From NCBI GenBank assembly GCA_009698575.1, contig WLPX01000001.1, positions 456,747-520,746 on the forward strand: a stretch of 64,000 nucleotides of DNA, in the 5' to 3' direction. The DNA is from Actinomycetota bacterium (GTDB lineage: Bacteria > Actinomycetota > Actinomycetes > S36-B12 > UBA5976). A program made the translations under genes and the position numbers. The notes beneath the pieces are model-generated. The model was not told where the DNA came from. It was given only the letters and a program-made list of their open reading frames with translations, and did not search any database. Positions 63,201 to 64,000 of this stretch are shown here, in pieces (within the stretch, counting starts at the first letter, position 1; each line of letters opens with the position of its first letter).

Positions 63201-64000
63201 CCAGCCGTAAATGGAAGTTCACGCTTGAGGGGTTATCTGGTGCGCGCGTACACGTCAGCATCCGGCGGAACTCCAGCTGCGACTTGTTCGGCAATTGCAC
63301 CGACCACAACTTGCGATTTGACTGGACTGAATTATGGAACTGCATATTGGGTAGCTGTTTTAGCACAGAATGCGACTTTGACGAGTACTGAAGTGACGCT
63401 TCGTACGGTTACAAAGTTCACAACCGGCTCTAGTGTTGCCACATCTACGATTTCGTCCTCAGCATCAACATTAATTGCCAATGGCACGTCAACTTCGACA
63501 ATTAGTGTGCAAATGAAAAATTCTGCAGGCACGAATCTTTCTACTTCAGGTGGCACCGTACTCTTGTCTAAATCCGGAACTGGAAATGGTGTCTTAAGTG
63601 CTGCAGTTGAAGGTGCAAATGGAATTTGGACTGCAACCTACACCACAGCTGCTGGCGGTCCGGTTACACCAGTAGTTATTTCAGGCACATTTGAGGGTGT
63701 AGCAATTACATCTACTGCAACTATCGCGCTTAATTCACAGGTGGCATCTACTTCTAGATCAAATTTGCAACTTGACTTGTCTACATTAGAAGCGAACGGC
63801 GCAAGTACATCACAAGTGACGGTCACTTTGTTAGATGCTGATGGCATAGCTATTGGTGGCGCAGGCACCAAGCCTTCGTTTACCGTTACTGCTGGTGGCG
63901 GCACCATCTCGGGGGCATCTATCGCTTCGCAAGGTAGTGGTGTTTGGACCGCAACATACACATCTCCAACTTCGGGTGCAGCTGCTACACCATTGATAAC
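57291..64000 (+). CDS. Giant secreted haem peroxidase with RTX, Fn3 and Ig-like repeats (partial)
   Basis: Open in one frame from ATG at 57291 (AAGGA upstream) to the window end, at least 2236 codons with no stop seen. Signal peptide cut after AQA (29). Animal-type haem peroxidase (about 300-1080): Q340-FF-Asp343-His344 (GQFFDHGLDH, distal His and calcium Asp), Arg619 and Glu622 in GDGRGNENIA, SEHNRL, proximal His772 in YRYGHSQ, and NIARGRDAG. Then RTX-type nonapeptides (GGGSGNDNIRAGNGDD from 1097, last near 1415), about four fibronectin-III domains (about 1560-2043), and two bacterial Ig-like repeats (LIANGTSTSTI and LEANGASTSQV). Probably produces reactive oxidants outside the cell while attached through its repeats. 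C terminus is missing. Confidence 0.88.
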   Translation, partial: MTIRQKISSLVTISLVGGLVGLSSSPAQAVAPVGANFVVTAADLHFISDQIRISEAHATRLTSATTKYTVNDQPIVTAWDTPLVPNSTSVFDIPNPDLPWGLRQVDGRNNNLETGRGEWGASDTPFPRLTAARWREIQNIPSNDFGATPTNGSYKPVAGVTAIDAAPRLISNLIVDQSECNPAAMRAANSQVTFAPCGAAATIIGASATSESLTFETKLPHGLSVGTKVSISNVGSGYNVDGVVTSVVANYVAPIDPLPGKYTYQFSIANPDSPTVPDAIPASTGSVVAIAVPNPVASASPALVDLGADVTRFKTDQKMTNVSPNGNTSPTSGIFTIFGQFFDHGLDHVGKSSTDLVYMPLNSDDPLYSSGSPTNFMAMARTILGNGQVESPGMEPAGDNSTTPYIDQNQTYTSHPSHQVFLREYTFIGGLPKPTGDFLDGNNGTASDPAKGGLATWSDIKTQSATKLGIELVDTDVFDVPLLLTNEFGAFLPGRNGLPMVAVKAKNAGDAPLVATGSFGFLEGSLTAAITTDGTLSVPIYGKDAVTGNEVIVVPAGKPYTAIRTGHAFLDDINHCAVPGSSSRSTGDCTSILDFNTTPAGSFYSASLLGSHFVTGDGRGNENIALTAIHSAFHSEHNRLIDDKTLGYKQVIVDEANTMTGAAKRTYMSDWVNETIAANVTPCFDALTLEPYRVPGANGNCASLLNRTDLTWNGEHLFQAARFVMEMQYQHIVFAEFVRTVEPAIAAFAGYDINVRGDVYAEFAHSVYRYGHSQLTDTVDRIDSNGNAYPDSLFNSFLSPEKFNTGLNDAPISATSATGDVFRGMSGQRSNEIDEFVSSDLRNSLLGIPLDLASINIARGRDAGIGSLNQIRRDLKLTPYDNWYDYGLALRNPESLVNFIAAYATADTTLGASVTSETTVNGKRAAAYNILELAHAGDPDATNFMFGSVGTATTGVENIDLWVGGLAESPGVCLAAACPLLGETLATIFRRQMEDLQAGDRMYYLSRLVGTNLLVQVESNTLAELFMRNSDAENLPALIMQTADYSVAATTEASGCPSVVTRDLVSNSVVTGIVQMISALDCRLQYVGPARKDVVYGGGSGNDNIRAGNGDDTVRGNDGNDYVNGGDGNNQLFGGHGNDVLIDAGNSSSIGVLNGGDGNDVLAPGNGAKGSNAGSGDDVVIAGVAPAAGLLGLGDDKFLGSETGDDAGTGDDGSDWLEGHGGLDALIGDAGAVFGVDTVKFATDYLWGGSANDSLDGGGASDILGEGDGGAGSDTLLGGFGWDWVTAQGSIAGASYDGLCGNAVPLSPVGTPGVVQCPAGFVETFLDAIEGMVGSSFDDYMRGDDSLTYAVTPGIANSSNELIGSDFYKLSETGTRVPNGLGTVLGINPADNATEVVRTGNIMLAGPGSDELMGGGGNDFIFGDGTQTVELRVKVPAANGGGFAYVQSMNDLVGTPAKSVRAMLLDQSLDPKDLVPVTSYSRGTPAVGEVDTAVYSLSFADYTFSKNADGSVTVTQVTPAAGGGVKSDDSDRLFGIEQIKFLNSANTLIPTTVSIANGFVPSAPNAVAAVSASTSTALVTWTAPTYPNAVFAGPITSYTVAATSQAPGASLTLTGNTTGNGTRIRYNVSNPAGANQIVTGDIVTITGFVNGELNLTNAVVSASNTARVDILSTSTATEAAPAGAQIVKARVANTANATALSATLTGLTQGVAYNVAVRANTTVALAPIGGEFSTNVSVTPSAVPPSQPLNVLAVNAGPTSALISWNAPSVIGDASVLQYRVNLKDVTAFPNVDLLDVCAATNTARTCSATGLTKDHTYQVTVTAINASFEGSATTPITVVPTDLPNPTQPRNLVLTTAGSGQITAEWTAPLYDGNGATPNRLSYVVTATSPGQTTRTCTVAAAGAPTCLVTGLVNGSTYTMSVVATNNLAASSPALTGTIIPTNATSPGQPTAAQIGVPTGTTLPVSWTAPAVNGSSRLRGYLVRAYTSASGGTPAATCSAIAPTTTCDLTGLNYGTAYWVAVLAQNATLTSTEVTLRTVTKFTTGSSVATSTISSSASTLIANGTSTSTISVQMKNSAGTNLSTSGGTVLLSKSGTGNGVLSAAVEGANGIWTATYTTAAGGPVTPVVISGTFEGVAITSTATIALNSQVASTSRSNLQLDLSTLEANGASTSQVTVTLLDADGIAIGGAGTKPSFTVTAGGGTISGASIASQGSGVWTATYTSPTSGAAATPLI

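Noticed and set aside
58676-63961. Many short minus-strand frames in the last 6 kb
   Set aside because: They are antisense to the continuous plus-strand peroxidase frame, whose codon phase I checked at several places up to 63950.
1-64000. Insertion sequences, prophage genes, integrases, CRISPR arrays or toxin-antitoxin pairs
   Set aside because: I looked for them on both strands and saw no transposase, integrase, phage structural gene or repeat-spacer array; only the tRNA-end duplication hints at past integration.

Overview
The window looks like chromosomal DNA from an actinobacterium with moderate GC. The best guess is a freshwater planktonic lineage of the Nanopelagicales (acI) type, but that placement is inference. 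What is seen: actinobacterial-type proteins (geranylgeranyl-reductase-family flavoprotein, LytR-CpsA-Psr protein, zinc-finger-free topoisomerase I with a Lys-rich tail, K+-independent H+-pyrophosphatase), short intergenic gaps, frequent GTG/TTG starts behind AAGGAG-like ribosome sites, many ATGA-type overlaps, and few intergenic repeats. A moderate GC is only a visual impression; I did not compute it.

Layout. 1-7.7 kb: start of an ABC transporter ATPase gene (cut by the window edge), a nucleoside-type BMP lipoprotein, uracil phosphoribosyltransferase, an FAD reductase, two tRNA-Ser genes with unusual neighbouring hairpins, a DDAH-like amidinohydrolase, a SET-domain protein and serS. 7.8-23.7 kb: mostly housekeeping and metabolism (TrpB2-type tryptophan synthase beta, HAD phosphatase, PheA, Ldh_2 dehydrogenase, LCP, HppA, TopA-Tmk-HolB, a tripeptidyl-peptidase-like hydrolase, VKOR, AlkD-like protein, tRNA-Thr). 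23.8-40.8 kb: a catabolic region. It has a TMADH-like flavoprotein, a membrane-protein pair, a phosphotransferase/acyl-CoA dehydrogenase pair resembling a split ACAD10/11, a GntR regulator, a racemase-DadA-SDR operon, and divergent from that a complete 2-oxoacid dehydrogenase complex (E1a-E1b-E2-E3) followed by a histidinol-dehydrogenase-like gene that may not act in histidine synthesis. 40.8-52.3 kb: K+ uptake (Kup), a serine hydrolase, an MpaB-family protein, a divergent ECF sigma/anti-sigma-like pair around a perfect inverted repeat, and several oxidoreductases with an Ogt/VOC/PatB group. 52.5-64 kb: a cell-surface locus with a secreted subtilisin-like protease, a beta-helix protein ending in an OmpA-like domain, and a giant secreted haem peroxidase with RTX, fibronectin-III and Ig-like repeats that runs off the window end.

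How they work together (inference): the racemase/DadA/SDR and 2-oxoacid dehydrogenase/HisD-like operons would turn an amino acid or hydroxylated amine into a 2-oxo acid and then acyl-CoA. The APH/ACAD pair would let hydroxyacyl-CoAs enter beta-oxidation. The final 11 kb encodes exported, probably surface-attached proteins for proteolysis, adhesion and peroxide chemistry.

The giant peroxidase gene (57291 to beyond 64000) and the catabolic locus at 31-41 kb are the two most noteworthy parts.
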